NCBI GenBank assembly: GCA_020161245.1
Contig: JAIUOK010000036.1
Span: 1 to 51,150, forward strand
From: Actinomycetota bacterium
GTDB lineage: Bacteria; Actinomycetota; Actinomycetes; S36-B12; CAIYMF01
Direction of reading: 5' to 3'
Length of the DNA: 51,150 bases
The position numbers and the translations under genes are program-made. Positions 10,576 to 20,605 of this stretch are shown piece by piece; the stretch's first letter is position 1; each line of letters begins with the position of its first letter. The notes under the pieces are model-generated. The model saw nothing but the letters and a program-made list of their open reading frames with translations, searched no databases and was not told the origin of the DNA.

Positions 10576-11115
10576 CTACAGGCCTGGGACCTGGCCGCAG
10601 CCGCCGCCCTCCGGCAGGAACGGTCCGAGGAACCAGGCGTCGGCTGCATTGCCGTCCAGCAGGCCACCGGTGAGCGCCTCGCCAACGGTCGGCCGATCGG
10701 CCCACGTCTCGCGGACATGGTCCTGCGTCGGCGAAGGGCAGGCCGGCAGGTCGAGCTCGACAACGAACGGCTGCATCAGCAGGCCCGCGACCACCAACCC
10801 TGCCAGCGACGCGACCATGACGACAGCGGCCGTGCGGTTGGCCGGCCTGCGCCTCAGCACCATGACGAGCGCCGTGACGGCGACGCCGAGGATCACCACG
10901 ACGGCGATGGCCGGGAGCAGCCGCGGGTCGTGGACCTGGCGGAGGTAGATGCGCCCGTACCGGCCTGGTTCGAGCGGCGTGTTACGTGCGAGCGTGGCCA
11001 CGATCCCGAGTGCCACCGCCGAGGCGGCCAGCATCACCAGTCCGAAGAGCCGTGGATGCGCCAGCTCCCCCGGCAGCCTCTGCTGCGATGCCGCCTCGCG
11101 CTCGATCACCGCCAT
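10576..11115 (-). CDS. Small membrane protein of unknown function
   Basis: 179-residue protein with three predicted transmembrane helices (about 26-44, 68-86 and 96-114) and a C-terminal region of about 65 residues with three Cys and several Trp, probably outside the membrane. I do not recognise a family. ATG at 11115 is chosen because GGAGGGGGAGAG sits just upstream, although the frame is open further back. It converges on leuA and is divergent from the DUF3224 gene. Confidence 0.65.
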   Translation of the reverse strand: MAVIEREAASQQRLPGELAHPRLFGLVMLAASAVALGIVATLARNTPLEPGRYGRIYLRQVHDPRLLPAIAVVVILGVAVTALVMVLRRRPANRTAAVVMVASLAGLVVAGLLMQPFVVELDLPACPSPTQDHVRETWADRPTVGEALTGGLLDGNAADAWFLGPFLPEGGGCGQVPGL

Positions 11116-11233
11116 GCCGCTCTCCCCCTCCGACGACCGGTGCCACGACTGTGGCAGACCACGGCGGCTGAGGCGTACCGAACGATCGGATGACCACGGC
11201 CCGCCGTCGGACGTCGGGCGTAGCGTCGCCGGC

Positions 11234-11623
11234 ATGCCGAGGATCACCGCGCCGTTCACCATCGTCGCCCGCCCCGCCGAGCCCGCGGAGGGCACGGCCG
11301 CGCCCACCGTCGGGCGGACCACCTTCGACAAGGTCTTCGCCGGGGGAGCCCTTGTGGGCACAAGCGTCGTGCATTTCGTGTCGACGGCGTCGGAGACAGG
11401 GCCGGTCGCCTACGTGGCGCTCGAGCGGGTCGAGGGCGTGCTCGACGGCCTTGCGGGCGCGTTCGTCCTGCGCCACGTCGGCACCATCGTCGACGGCGTC
11501 CCGACTCTCGACCTGCAGGTCGTCCCGGGGACCAGCACGGGCGGCCTGGCCGGGCTGTCGGGCAGCGGCAGCATCGAGCACACCCCGGCAGGCGCCCGCC
11601 TCGAGCTCGACTACGAGGTCTGA
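11234..11623 (+). CDS. DUF3224 family protein
   Basis: 129-residue protein with the pattern of the DUF3224 family, small beta-barrel proteins: T-F-T/V-near the N-terminus, a central GT..FV segment, YVALERVEG and the G-x-F-V-L-R-H-x-G motif, and a C-terminal GSGSIEHTPAGARLELDYEV type end. Biochemical role is unknown. The ATG lies 7 bases behind TAGCGT, so the mRNA is likely leaderless. Its last 13 bases overlap the 3' end of the opposing epimerase gene. Confidence 0.8.
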   Translation: MPRITAPFTIVARPAEPAEGTAAPTVGRTTFDKVFAGGALVGTSVVHFVSTASETGPVAYVALERVEGVLDGLAGAFVLRHVGTIVDGVPTLDLQVVPGTSTGGLAGLSGSGSIEHTPAGARLELDYEV

Positions 11624-12624
11624 CGCCGGGCATCCCAGGCGGCGAGGACGGCCTGCTCCTTGGCCGGATCCATGCCGATGTCGTCGCGCGGCGGCGGTGC
11701 GGTGCCGGCGGCGTCGACCTCCTGCACCCAGGCCCAGCAGTCGGCGACCGACTCCTGCACCGGCCGGTTGCGCATGCCCCACTCGAGCGCGAGCCGCACG
11801 TCGCTCGTGTGCAGCGCGTACCCCTCCTCGGACTCCGGCATCCACACCGGCAGCTCGGTCCAGGGGGCGACGTCGGCCTCGAGCAGGAACGCGGGGTCGA
11901 CCCACTCGAGCACGGCATCGCTGCCGGTCACGTCGACGCAGGCCTCGAGCATCCCGCCGAGGGTCACCGTGCCGACCGGGCAGACGACGTCGACCGGCCC
12001 GCTGCGGCCGGCCCCGGCGGCGTCGAGGCCGAGCGCGGCGAGGTCGCGCGGGTCGATGTACTGGATCCCGAGGTCCGCGCGGTCGGGCGCGAGCACGCGC
12101 CCGCCGCGGGCGATCCGCCGCAGCCACCACGGGAGCCGTCCGACGTTGTCGCGCGGGCCGAGGATGAGGCCGGCGCGCAGGTCGGCGACCCGGTCGCCGC
12201 CGAGCTCGCGCTCGAGCGCCAGCTCCCCGCCGCGCTTGTCGAACGGGTACTCGGTCGCGTCGGCGTCGGGGTCGCCGTCCACCACCGGCACCGACTCGTC
12301 GCCGTAGCGGGGCGGGGGCCAGGCGTAGACCGAGCGGCTCGAGACATAGACCCACCGCCCGGTGCTCGGCCCGAGCGCGCGGGCGGCATCGCGGACGACG
12401 TAGGGCGCGCGCGACCACGTGTCGACGACGACGTCGAACCCGCGGCCCACGAGCGCGTCGTAGGCGCCGGGCTGGAGCCGGTCGATCGTCACGTGCTCGA
12501 CGCCGGGCGGCGGGGCCTCCGTGACGCCGCGGTTGGCCACGACCACGTCGTAGCCCCGGGCGAGCGCCTCGTGGACGAACGCGTGGCCGACGAACTGCGT
12601 GCCCCCCAGCACCAGGATCTGCAT
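11611..12624 (-). CDS. NAD-dependent epimerase/dehydratase family protein
   Basis: 337-residue extended short-chain dehydrogenase-type protein. The N-terminus MQILVLGGTQFVGHAF carries the GxxGxxG cofactor motif (8-13). A YVSSRSVY segment replaces the usual serine and tyrosine region, and the YxxxK lysine is not obvious (YPFDKRGGEL is the nearest). This group resembles RNA-binding or reductase-like epimerase relatives of unknown substrate. ATG at 12624 has GGGGAGGG about 7 bases upstream. It overlaps the DUF3224 gene tail to tail. Confidence 0.82.
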   Translation of the reverse strand: MQILVLGGTQFVGHAFVHEALARGYDVVVANRGVTEAPPPGVEHVTIDRLQPGAYDALVGRGFDVVVDTWSRAPYVVRDAARALGPSTGRWVYVSSRSVYAWPPPRYGDESVPVVDGDPDADATEYPFDKRGGELALERELGGDRVADLRAGLILGPRDNVGRLPWWLRRIARGGRVLAPDRADLGIQYIDPRDLAALGLDAAGAGRSGPVDVVCPVGTVTLGGMLEACVDVTGSDAVLEWVDPAFLLEADVAPWTELPVWMPESEEGYALHTSDVRLALEWGMRNRPVQESVADCWAWVQEVDAAGTAPPPRDDIGMDPAKEQAVLAAWDARRQTS

Positions 12625-12704
12625 GCCTGCCACCCTCCCCTGCCGCAGGGCCGGCGTCACCGGGGTTCGCCCACAGCGCATCGACGGCCGCCTAGGGTCG
12701 GGCC

Positions 12705-13175
12705 ATGACCGACCGCGACGACCTCGTCCGCCGCACGATCGACCTCGCGCGGGCTGCCCGCGACGCGGGCGACCACCCCTTCGGCGCGCTTCTGGCCGTC
12801 GACGGCGAGGTGCTGGTGGAGGCGCGCAACCGCGTGACGACGTCGTCCGACCTCACGGCGCACGCCGAGACCGAGCTCGTCCGCGAGGCGGAGCGCGCCG
12901 GGCTGCTGCCGCGGCTGGCCGACGGCGTCGTCGTGGCCTCGACCGAGCCCTGCCCGATGTGCATGGGCGCGCTGTTCTGGGCGGGCGCACGGCACATCGT
13001 GTTCGGCCTGCGGGCGTCGCGTCTGAACCGGCTGTCGACAGCCCCGGGCGCTGCGCCCTACGGCTTCACCATCTCGGCTGCCGAGCTCGCCGCCGCGACG
13101 ACGAGCCCGCCGCTGGTCGAGGGCCCGTTCGTCGAGGACGAGGCCGCCGCCGTCCACGACGGCTTCTGGTTCTGA
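12705..13175 (+). CDS. Nucleoside/cytidine-type deaminase
   Basis: 156-residue zinc deaminase. The active-site signature is complete: HAE at 53-55 (zinc His53 and catalytic Glu55) and PCPMC with Cys83 and Cys86. The length and the CMGALFWAGARHIVFGL segment match guanine-deaminase or tRNA-adenosine-deaminase-like nucleoside deaminases; here a guanine or cytosine base is the likelier substrate because the tRNA-specific TadA end is missing. The ATG lies 6 bases behind TAGGGT with no Shine-Dalgarno, a leaderless arrangement. Confidence 0.88.
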   Translation: MTDRDDLVRRTIDLARAARDAGDHPFGALLAVDGEVLVEARNRVTTSSDLTAHAETELVREAERAGLLPRLADGVVVASTEPCPMCMGALFWAGARHIVFGLRASRLNRLSTAPGAAPYGFTISAAELAAATTSPPLVEGPFVEDEAAAVHDGFWF

Positions 13176-13217
13176 TCAGGCACGTCCGCGAGTAACCGCG
13201 TAGCTCCAGCGGTCGGG

Positions 13218-14807
13218 CTACAGCGCGATGTCGACGGCGCGCACCGAGGTGGCGCCCACCTCGGACGCGATCTGCTCGAGCACGCCGGCCGGGATCGCCG
13301 AGTCGACGGTCAGTGCGATGAGCGCGTGGCCGCCGGCCTCGTCGCGGCTGACCTGCATGCCGCCGATGTTGACGCCGGCGTCGCCGAGGACGCGGCCGGC
13401 GATGCCGACGACGCCCGGCCGGTCGGCGTAGCGGAGGAACACCAGGTGCTCGCTGACAGGCACGTCGACCTCGAAGCCGTCGACCTCGACGATCTTCTGC
13501 ACGTTGCGCGTGCCGGTCACGGTGCCGCCGACGACGACGGTCTGGCCGTCGGTGAGCGTGAGGTTCACGCGGACGAGGTTGCGGTAGTTGGCCGACGACT
13601 CCGACGTCGTGAGCGACACCGCGACGCCGCGCTCGCCGGCGAGCACCGGAGCGTTGACGTAGGACACGGGGTCGGTGACGAGCACCGAGAAGACGCCCTT
13701 GAGCGCCGAGAGCTCGAGGATCTTGACGTCGAGCTCGGCGATCTCGCCGAGCACCTCGACCTCGACGGCCGAGATCGGCGACGTCGCGAGCGAGCCGGCC
13801 ACGCGGCCGAGGTTCTCCGCCAGGGCGATGCCGGGGCGCACGGCCTCGGCGATGACACCGCCCTTGACGTTGACGGCGTCGGGCACGAGCTCGCCGGCGA
13901 GCGCGAGGCGCACCGATCGGGCGACGGCGATGCCGGCCTTCTCCTGCGCCTCGTCGGTCGACGCGCCGAGGTGCGGGGTGGCCACGACGGACTCGAACTC
14001 GAACAGCGGCGAATCGGTGCAGGGCTCCGAGGCGAACACGTCGAGGCCGGCGCCGGCGACGCGGCCCTCCTTGAGGGCGACGTAGAGCGCGTGCTCGTCG
14101 ACGATGCCGCCGCGCGCGGCGTTGACGATGCGCACGGTGGGCTTCACCTTGCGCAGCGCCTCCTCGCCGATGAGCCCGACGGTCTCCGGCGTCTTGGGCA
14201 GGTGCACGGTGATGAAGTCCGACTCGGCGAGCAGCTCGTCGAGGGAGAGCATGCGGATGCCGAGCTGCGCCGCGCGGGCGGGCTGCACGTAGGGGTCGTA
14301 GGCCACGAGCTTCACACCGAACGCGGAGAGGCGCTGGGCGACGAGCAGGCCGATGCGGCCGAGGCCGACGACGCCGACGGTCTTGTCGGTGAGCTCGACT
14401 CCGGTGTACTTCGAGCGCTTCCACTGGCCGTCCTTGAGGGCGGCGTTGGCGGGCGCGATGTTGCGGGCGCAGGCGAGCAGCAGCGCGACGGCGAGCTCGG
14501 CGGCGCTCACGATGTTCGACGTCGGCGCGTTGACGACCATGACGCCGGCCTGGGTGGCGGCCTTGACGTCGACGTTGTCCAGGCCGACGCCGGCCCGGGC
14601 CACGACCTTCAGGTTCTGCGCCGCAGCGATGGCCTCGGCGTCGACCTTGGTGGCGGAGCGCACGAGGATCGCGTCGACGTCGGCGATCGCGGGCAGCAGC
14701 TCCGCGCGGTTCGCACCGTCGCAGTGGCGGATCTCGAAGTCGGGGCCGAGGGCCTCGACCGTGGCCGGGGACAGCTCCTCGGCGATGAGGACGACGGGCT
14801 TGCTCAT
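13218..14807 (-). CDS. serA: D-3-phosphoglycerate dehydrogenase
   Basis: First step of phosphorylated serine synthesis. The 529-residue length is that of the long type with an intervening domain and an ACT domain, as in mycobacteria. Visible: NAD-binding GLGRIG at 148-153, catalytic Arg in NAARGGIVDE, Glu in DVFASEPC and His in TPHLGAST, then the allosteric substrate-binding domain and a C-terminal ACT domain from about 455 that binds serine. ATG at 14807 (AGAGG about 10 bases upstream) is preferred to the upstream in-frame start since homology begins there. Confidence 0.96.
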   Translation of the reverse strand: MSKPVVLIAEELSPATVEALGPDFEIRHCDGANRAELLPAIADVDAILVRSATKVDAEAIAAAQNLKVVARAGVGLDNVDVKAATQAGVMVVNAPTSNIVSAAELAVALLLACARNIAPANAALKDGQWKRSKYTGVELTDKTVGVVGLGRIGLLVAQRLSAFGVKLVAYDPYVQPARAAQLGIRMLSLDELLAESDFITVHLPKTPETVGLIGEEALRKVKPTVRIVNAARGGIVDEHALYVALKEGRVAGAGLDVFASEPCTDSPLFEFESVVATPHLGASTDEAQEKAGIAVARSVRLALAGELVPDAVNVKGGVIAEAVRPGIALAENLGRVAGSLATSPISAVEVEVLGEIAELDVKILELSALKGVFSVLVTDPVSYVNAPVLAGERGVAVSLTTSESSANYRNLVRVNLTLTDGQTVVVGGTVTGTRNVQKIVEVDGFEVDVPVSEHLVFLRYADRPGVVGIAGRVLGDAGVNIGGMQVSRDEAGGHALIALTVDSAIPAGVLEQIASEVGATSVRAVDIAL

Positions 14808-14914
14808 CGGTGGACGCACCTCTGGGTCGACGTCGGGAGACGCCCCGAGTCTAACGGCGAGTTTGTGAACGCCTTCACGAGGTCCGCAGTGTGAGACTGC
14901 CGCCCGAGCCACGT

Positions 14915-14970
14915 CGAACCCAGGAAATCCCGCAGGAATCGCCCCCTTCTCCCGGGATTTCCTGGGTTCG
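14915..14970. repeat. Intergenic inverted repeat, 18-bp perfect arms
   Basis: Arms 14915-14932 and 14953-14970 (CGAACCCAGGAAATCCCG and its complement) enclose 20 bases that repeat part of the arm (caggaatcgcccc). It sits between the serA promoter region and the end of the DUF952 gene. It could be a terminator without a U run or a mobile-type palindrome. Confidence 0.85.
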
Positions 14971-14986
14971 GCGGGACCAGGAGCGA

Positions 14987-15334
14987 CTAGTAGCGCAGGG
15001 TTCCGTCGGCGTCGAAGGCTGCGGGCCGCACCTCGTCGACGAGGGCGACGGGCAGGGCGGCGTACAGGTGGGGGAACTCCACTCCCGGCGCCACCTCGTC
15101 GAAGCGCACCGGCACGCCCCCGGCCTCGAGCCGCTCGGTGTCGAGGCAGAGCACCACGAGGGGACGCCCGACGCCGGCGTAGAACCGGCGCGCCGTGTCC
15201 TCGACCTGCTCGGGGGTGGAGGCGTGGATGAAGCCCTCGTCGTCGATCGTGGTGCCGAGCGACGACACCCTGTACTCCCCCGACGCGACCGCGGCGTCCC
15301 AGTCCGAGAGCAGGGCGATGTGGCGGATCTGCAT
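14987..15334 (-). CDS. DUF952 domain protein
   Basis: 115-residue protein matching the DUF952 family: an N-terminal I-x-H-I-A-L segment, DDEGFIHASTPEQVEDTA, a central LVVLCLDTERL, and the end motif EFPHLYAALPVALV with D/E-rich strand. Function is unknown; the fold is related to small ADP-ribosyltransferase-like barrels. The ATG lies 6 bases behind TAGGGT, so the transcript is probably leaderless. Confidence 0.85.
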   Translation of the reverse strand: MQIRHIALLSDWDAAVASGEYRVSSLGTTIDDEGFIHASTPEQVEDTARRFYAGVGRPLVVLCLDTERLEAGGVPVRFDEVAPGVEFPHLYAALPVALVDEVRPAAFDADGTLRY

Positions 15335-15352
15335 CCCCCGACCCTAGGCCCC

Positions 15353-15416
15353 CCGCTCAGACTGATCGTCTTTGCGTTATAGCGCCCCATAACGCAAACC
15401 TGATCAGTCTGAGCGG
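15353..15416. repeat. Interrupted palindrome, 25-bp composite arms
   Basis: 15-bp arms (15353-15367 with 15402-15416) plus inner 10-bp arms (15371-15380 with 15389-15398), separated by a 3-base internal mismatch, with an 8-base loop. It ends 6 bases before the stop codon of the photolyase gene. A degenerate relative lies at 27466-27526, also just before the stop of a minus-strand gene. Confidence 0.85.
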
Positions 15417-15422
15417 CGGGTG

Positions 15423-16652
15423 TCAGACGCGGGCGGCCTTGCGCCAGGCGGTGAACGAGCCGGCCGGTCCGCCGTGCGGGCGCACGAGCCAGGGCCAGGG
15501 ATGGACGACGGCGGGCCGGATCCGCTGGGCCCGGCGCCGCCAGCCCGGCACGGGCGCGAACGTGGTCGCGAGGCTGCGGCCCGCAAGCACCTGCACCGGG
15601 TCGCCGAGGTGCACCTCGACCTCCCGGCGCTCGGCGAGGTCGGCGAGGCACTCGGCGAGGAAGACCAGCCGCTTGCCCGACAGCCGCAGCCGGGACAGCA
15701 GCGGCTCGTCGAGGACGAAGACGGCGGGCAGGCCGGGGTGTGCGGCCAGCGCTGGGTCGTCGTCGCCGAGCGACTCGGCGGTCAGCCAGACGGCGTCGAC
15801 CGCCCCGTCGCCCCACGCCGATGCCGGGCCGGCGGTGGCCGAGGGGTCGGCGTCGCGACGGACGCCGAGCACCTCGGGCGCGGGGCCGGGCAACTCGCCG
15901 TCGGGCCACTGCTGCACCGGGCAGCGCGCGCTCAGCGCACAGCCCGCGCACAGGCCCGGCGCGCGCTTCTCGACCTGCCAGCGGCTGAACCCGTAGGGCT
16001 TGCCGGTGCCCGCGCCGACCGTCCACTGCCAGCCGAGCCGGTTGGCCGCGCGCGAGCCGTCGAGCAGGTGGGCGAACAGCAGATCCTCGCCGTCGCGCCA
16101 GCCGAGGCCGTGGCGGACGGACCAGTGCGACGCCGTCCACATCCGCGCCTGGTTGACCATCCAGCCGTCCCGCTCGAGCTCCCCCGACACCAAGCCGAGG
16201 CAGCCCATCGCGGCGACGTCGTCGTCCCAGAGCCCGACGTCTCCCCCGCGCTCGCGGACCGCATAGCGCAGCGACGTGCGCGTGCCGCCGGTGCGGGCGT
16301 AGAGGTGGCGCGCGTACTCCTGCCAGAGCAGCTCGTCCCGGTACTTCTCGACGTCGCGCCGGGGCCCGCCGCCGACGTGGTCCCACAGCACCGGCAGCGG
16401 GATGAGGCCGTGCCGGACGTACGGCGACAGCCGCGACGCCCCACGGGCCGTCGTCGGGTGCACCTGGTTGCGACGGGCGGCGTACCCGGCGACGTCGACG
16501 GCCGCCAGCGCGGCATCGGCCGCGGACTGGCCGCCGCGGAACGCCGGGCTGGCCCGCACCTCGTCGCGGGCGAGGTGGCCGAGGTGGCGCGCCGTCCACG
16601 CCTCGGCGTCGCTGTACGCCGGCGTGGGTAGCCTCGTCGTCGGGCCCGTCAT
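15423..16652 (-). CDS. Photolyase/cryptochrome-family flavoprotein with swapped domain order
   Basis: 409 residues. Residues about 20-250 match the FAD-binding photolyase domain: SRLSPYVRHG (73-82), ELLWQEYARHLYAR (107-120), MVNQARMWTASHW (165-177) and NRLGWQW (204-210). About 285-409 match the alpha/beta photolyase domain that is normally N-terminal: AVWLTAESLGDDDPAL, VFVLDEPLL, FLAECLADL, HLGDP and a closing SFTAWRKA. The order is thus circularly permuted. Cys151, Cys235, Cys238 and Cys244 resemble the spacing of the iron-sulfur ligands of FeS photolyases (first gap 84). It presumably repairs UV photoproducts or senses blue light. The ATG overlaps the stop of the DUF2256-DUF3253 gene (ATGA). 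The catalytic state is unproven. Confidence 0.85.
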   Translation of the reverse strand: MTGPTTRLPTPAYSDAEAWTARHLGHLARDEVRASPAFRGGQSAADAALAAVDVAGYAARRNQVHPTTARGASRLSPYVRHGLIPLPVLWDHVGGGPRRDVEKYRDELLWQEYARHLYARTGGTRTSLRYAVRERGGDVGLWDDDVAAMGCLGLVSGELERDGWMVNQARMWTASHWSVRHGLGWRDGEDLLFAHLLDGSRAANRLGWQWTVGAGTGKPYGFSRWQVEKRAPGLCAGCALSARCPVQQWPDGELPGPAPEVLGVRRDADPSATAGPASAWGDGAVDAVWLTAESLGDDDPALAAHPGLPAVFVLDEPLLSRLRLSGKRLVFLAECLADLAERREVEVHLGDPVQVLAGRSLATTFAPVPGWRRRAQRIRPAVVHPWPWLVRPHGGPAGSFTAWRKAARV

Positions 16653-16999
16653 CCGGCCAGCCGCACGAGGATCGGCCCGCGTGCGTGCGACGGGTCGACG
16701 ACCCGGCCGCCTTGCACGACCTCCACCGCGCCCTCGGCCGCCAGCCGCCGCGCGGCCGACCGCACCTGCTCGCGCTCCCCGGCGAGCACCTGCTCGGGAT
16801 CGACGAGCGCCCCTCGGCGGCCCGCGCGCAGCGCCTCGAGCAGCCGCTCCTCGAGGGCGGCGTCGCCAGCGGAGCGGCCGCGCCGGCGGCAGGCGTCGGA
16901 GCACCAGCGGACGTCGTCCCACGTGCGCGCCCAGGCCTTGCGCCACGTCATCGTGCGCCCGCATCCGGCGCACGTCTTGGTCGGCAGGTCGCGGGGCAC
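16649..16999 (-). CDS. DUF2256-DUF3253 fusion protein
   Basis: 116 residues. Residues 8-41 match DUF2256: a four-cysteine zinc-ribbon-like motif (CAGC at 10-13, then WCSDAC with Cys33 and Cys37) around the conserved TWRKAWARTWDDV. Residues about 46-116 match DUF3253, a small winged-helix-like domain ending VVDPSHARGPILVRL. DUF2256 genes commonly neighbour photolyase/cryptochrome genes; here the pair is translationally coupled to the photolyase by an ATGA overlap. The role is unknown; metal binding and DNA binding are inferences. Confidence 0.82.
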   Translation of the reverse strand: MPRDLPTKTCAGCGRTMTWRKAWARTWDDVRWCSDACRRRGRSAGDAALEERLLEALRAGRRGALVDPEQVLAGEREQVRSAARRLAAEGAVEVVQGGRVVDPSHARGPILVRLAG

Positions 17000-17059
17000 C
17001 CGGCCAGCATGCGGCCGCCCCCGCGCCCCCGCATCCGCAGCGCCCCCGTGTCACAGGCC

Positions 17060-17095
17060 GAAGCGGGCAAGAACCGTGAGGTTCTTGCCCGCTTC
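17060..17095. terminator. Hairpin after ilvC
   Basis: Perfect 16-bp stem (17060-17075 with 17080-17095) with a GTGA loop, 82 bases beyond the ilvC stop and about 60 bases upstream of the DUF2256-DUF3253 start. It probably ends the ilvBNC transcript. The U run is absent. Confidence 0.7.
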
Positions 17096-17112
17096 AGGCT
17101 GTTACTCGCGTC

Positions 17113-18280
<1,168 letters not shown>

Positions 18281-18805
18281 TCAGGCGGAGCGCTCGGCCG
18301 GGCGGAGGGCGCGGTCGGAGATCGAGCGCGGGCCGCGGCCGATGGCCACGATCCCGGACTGCGCGAGCTCCTTGATCCCGAACGGCTCGAGGATGCGCAG
18401 CAGCGCCTCGGTCTTGTCGCGTGAGCCGGTGATCTCCATCGTGACGGTCTCCAGCGCGACGTCGACGACCTTGGCGCGGAAGACGTCGGCGATCTGGAGC
18501 ACGTCGGAGCGAGTCTCCTGGTCGGCGCGGACCTTCACCAGCACGAGCTCGCGGCCGACCGAGGACTCGGGCTCGAGCTCGACGATCTTGAGCACGTTGA
18601 TGAGCTTGTTGAGCTGCTTGGTGACCTGCTCGAGGGGCTGGTCCTCGACGGCGACGACGATGGTGATGCGCGAGACGCCCTCGACCTCGGTGGGGCCCAC
18701 GGCGAGCGACTCGATGTTGAAGCCGCGGCGGGAGAACAGCGCCGAGATGCGTGCGAGCACGCCGGGCTGGTCCTCCACCAGCACGGACAGGGTGTGACGG
18801 GTCAT
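18281..18805 (-). CDS. ilvN: Acetolactate synthase small (regulatory) subunit
   Basis: 174-residue regulatory partner of IlvB that gives valine feedback control. The N-terminal ACT domain is plain: HTLSVLVEDQPGVLARISALF, with GVLARI as ligand loop, then RRGFNIESLAVGPTE; the C-terminal ALS_ss_C domain spans about 80-165. ATG at 18805 follows the ilvB stop by 4 bases and uses the GAGGAG in the last ilvB codons as ribosome-binding site, ensuring stoichiometric synthesis. Confidence 0.96.
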   Translation of the reverse strand: MTRHTLSVLVEDQPGVLARISALFSRRGFNIESLAVGPTEVEGVSRITIVVAVEDQPLEQVTKQLNKLINVLKIVELEPESSVGRELVLVKVRADQETRSDVLQIADVFRAKVVDVALETVTMEITGSRDKTEALLRILEPFGIKELAQSGIVAIGRGPRSISDRALRPAERSA

Positions 18806-18809
18806 GGTC

Positions 18810-20552
18810 CTACTCCTCGCGGTCCCAGGTCGGCGCGAGGTCGCGCGCGAACTTGATGTCGTCGTTGCTGGCGCCGGCGGCCACCATCGGCCAGACCATG
18901 GCGTCCTTGTGCACCACGAAGTCGATGACGACGGGGGCGTCGTCGAGACCCATGGCCTTCTCGATCGTGGCGTCGACCTGCTCGGGCGACTCGCAGCGCA
19001 GGCCGTGGCAGCCGTAGGCGTCGGCGAGCTTGACGAAGTCCGGGATGCGGTGGCTGTGCAGGTCGGTGTTGGAGTAGCGCGACTCGTAGAACAGCGTCTG
19101 CCACTGGCGCACCATGCCCAGCGACGAGTTGTTGATGAGCGCGACCTTGATCGGGATCTCGTTGATCGCACAGGTGACGAGCTCCTGGTTGGTCATCTGG
19201 AAGCAGCCGTCGCCGTCGACGGCCCACACGTTGGCGTCGGGCCGGCCGACCTTGGCGCCCATAGCCGCGGGGACGGCGTAGCCCATGGTCCCGGCGCCGC
19301 CGGAGTTGAGCCACGTGCCCGGCAGCTCGTAGCCGATGAACTGCGCGGCCCACATCTGGTGCTGGCCGACGCCGGCGGCGATCACGGCCTCGGGGCCGGC
19401 GATCTGGCCGAGCCGCTCGATGACGTACTGCGGCGACAGGGTGCCGTCGGCCGGGTGGTCGTAGCCGAGCGGGTAGGTCGCCTTCATGCGGTCGAGCTGC
19501 GCGACCCACTCGGCGTAGTCGCCGGCGCGGCCGGCCTCGTGCTCGGCGGTGACCGCCGCGACGAGGTCGGCGATGACCTCGCGGGCGTCGCCCACGATCG
19601 GGACGTCGGCCGTGCGGTTCTTGCCGATCTCGGCGGGATCGATGTCGGCGTGGATCACGGCGGCGTCGGGCGCGAACGTGTCGAGGCGGCCGGTGACGCG
19701 GTCGTCGAAGCGGGCGCCGAGGGCGATGATCAGGTCGCTCTTCTGCAGGGCGCCGACGGCCGCGACCGTGCCGTGCATGCCCGGCATGCCGAGGTGCAGC
19801 GGGTGGCTGTCCGGGAACGCGCCGCGGGCCATGAGCGTGGTGGTGACCGGGATGCCGGTGAGCTCGGCCAGGCGGCGCAGCTCGGCGTGGGCGCCGGCGC
19901 GGATCACGCCGCCGCCGACGTAGAGCACCGGGCGCTTGGCCTCGACGATCATGCGGGCCGCCTCGCGGACCTGCTTGGCGTGCGGGCGGGTCACGGGGCG
20001 GTAGCCCGGCAGGTCGATCTGCTCGGGCCAGGCGAACCCGGTGCGGGCCTGCAGGGCGTCCTTGGCGATGTCGACGAGCACCGGGCCGGGGCGGCCGGTC
20101 GCGGCGATGTGGAACGCGGCGGCCACCGCGGACGGGATCTCCGCCGGGTCGGTGACCAGGAAGTTGTGCTTGGTGATCGGCATCGTGATGCCGCGGATGT
20201 CGGCCTCCTGGAACGCGTCGGTGCCGATGGCGGCCGACGGGACCTGGCCGGTGATGGCCACGATCGGCACCGAGTCCATGTAGGCATCGGCGATCGGGGT
20301 CACGAGGTTGGTCGCGCCCGGCCCGGAGGTGGCCATGCAGACACCGACGCGGCCGGTGGCCGCGGCGTACCCCTCGGCGGCGTGCCCCGCTCCCTGCTCG
20401 TGGCGGGTGAGGATGTGCCGGACCTGGGTGGAGTCCATGAGGGGGTCGTAGGCCGGGAGGATCGCCCCGCCCGGGATGCCGAAGACGACGTCGACCCCGG
20501 CGCGCTCCAGCGAGCGCACGAGGCTCTGGGCTCCGGTGATCTGGTCGGTCAT
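18810..20552 (-). CDS. ilvB: Acetolactate synthase large (catalytic) subunit
   Basis: ThDP- and FAD-dependent enzyme making acetolactate or acetohydroxybutyrate. 580 residues with the three ThDP-enzyme domains. Visible: catalytic Glu in [14 protein letters not shown], the [10 protein letters not shown] segment of the central domain, and the [15 protein letters not shown] metal-diphosphate motif in the C-terminal domain (GDG plus about 26 residues to the NN pair). ATG at 20552 with GAGG 8 bases upstream is preferred to an in-frame ATG 20 codons earlier, which precedes an Asp/Pro-rich stretch with no homology. Under the attenuator at 20606-20719. Confidence 0.96.
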   Translation of the reverse strand: MTDQITGAQSLVRSLERAGVDVVFGIPGGAILPAYDPLMDSTQVRHILTRHEQGAGHAAEGYAAATGRVGVCMATSGPGATNLVTPIADAYMDSVPIVAITGQVPSAAIGTDAFQEADIRGITMPITKHNFLVTDPAEIPSAVAAAFHIAATGRPGPVLVDIAKDALQARTGFAWPEQIDLPGYRPVTRPHAKQVREAARMIVEAKRPVLYVGGGVIRAGAHAELRRLAELTGIPVTTTLMARGAFPDSHPLHLGMPGMHGTVAAVGALQKSDLIIALGARFDDRVTGRLDTFAPDAAVIHADIDPAEIGKNRTADVPIVGDAREVIADLVAAVTAEHEAGRAGDYAEWVAQLDRMKATYPLGYDHPADGTLSPQYVIERLGQIAGPEAVIAAGVGQHQMWAAQFIGYELPGTWLNSGGAGTMGYAVPAAMGAKVGRPDANVWAVDGDGCFQMTNQELVTCAINEIPIKVALINNSSLGMVRQWQTLFYESRYSNTDLHSHRIPDFVKLADAYGCHGLRCESPEQVDATIEKAMGLDDAPVVIDFVVHKDAMVWPMVAAGASNDDIKFARDLAPTWDREE

Positions 20553-20605
20553 GTCGGTCCTCGGTTCTCGGTCGGGATCGGGCTCGGTCGGTGCGTCAGA
20601 GGGGT

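Noticed and set aside
13176..13217. Terminator after the deaminase gene
   Set aside because: Only a weak 5-bp stem (ACCGC/GCGGT) without a U run; not enough to call.
14915..14970. Insertion-sequence end
   Set aside because: No transposase frame and no target-site duplication could be seen around the inverted repeat.
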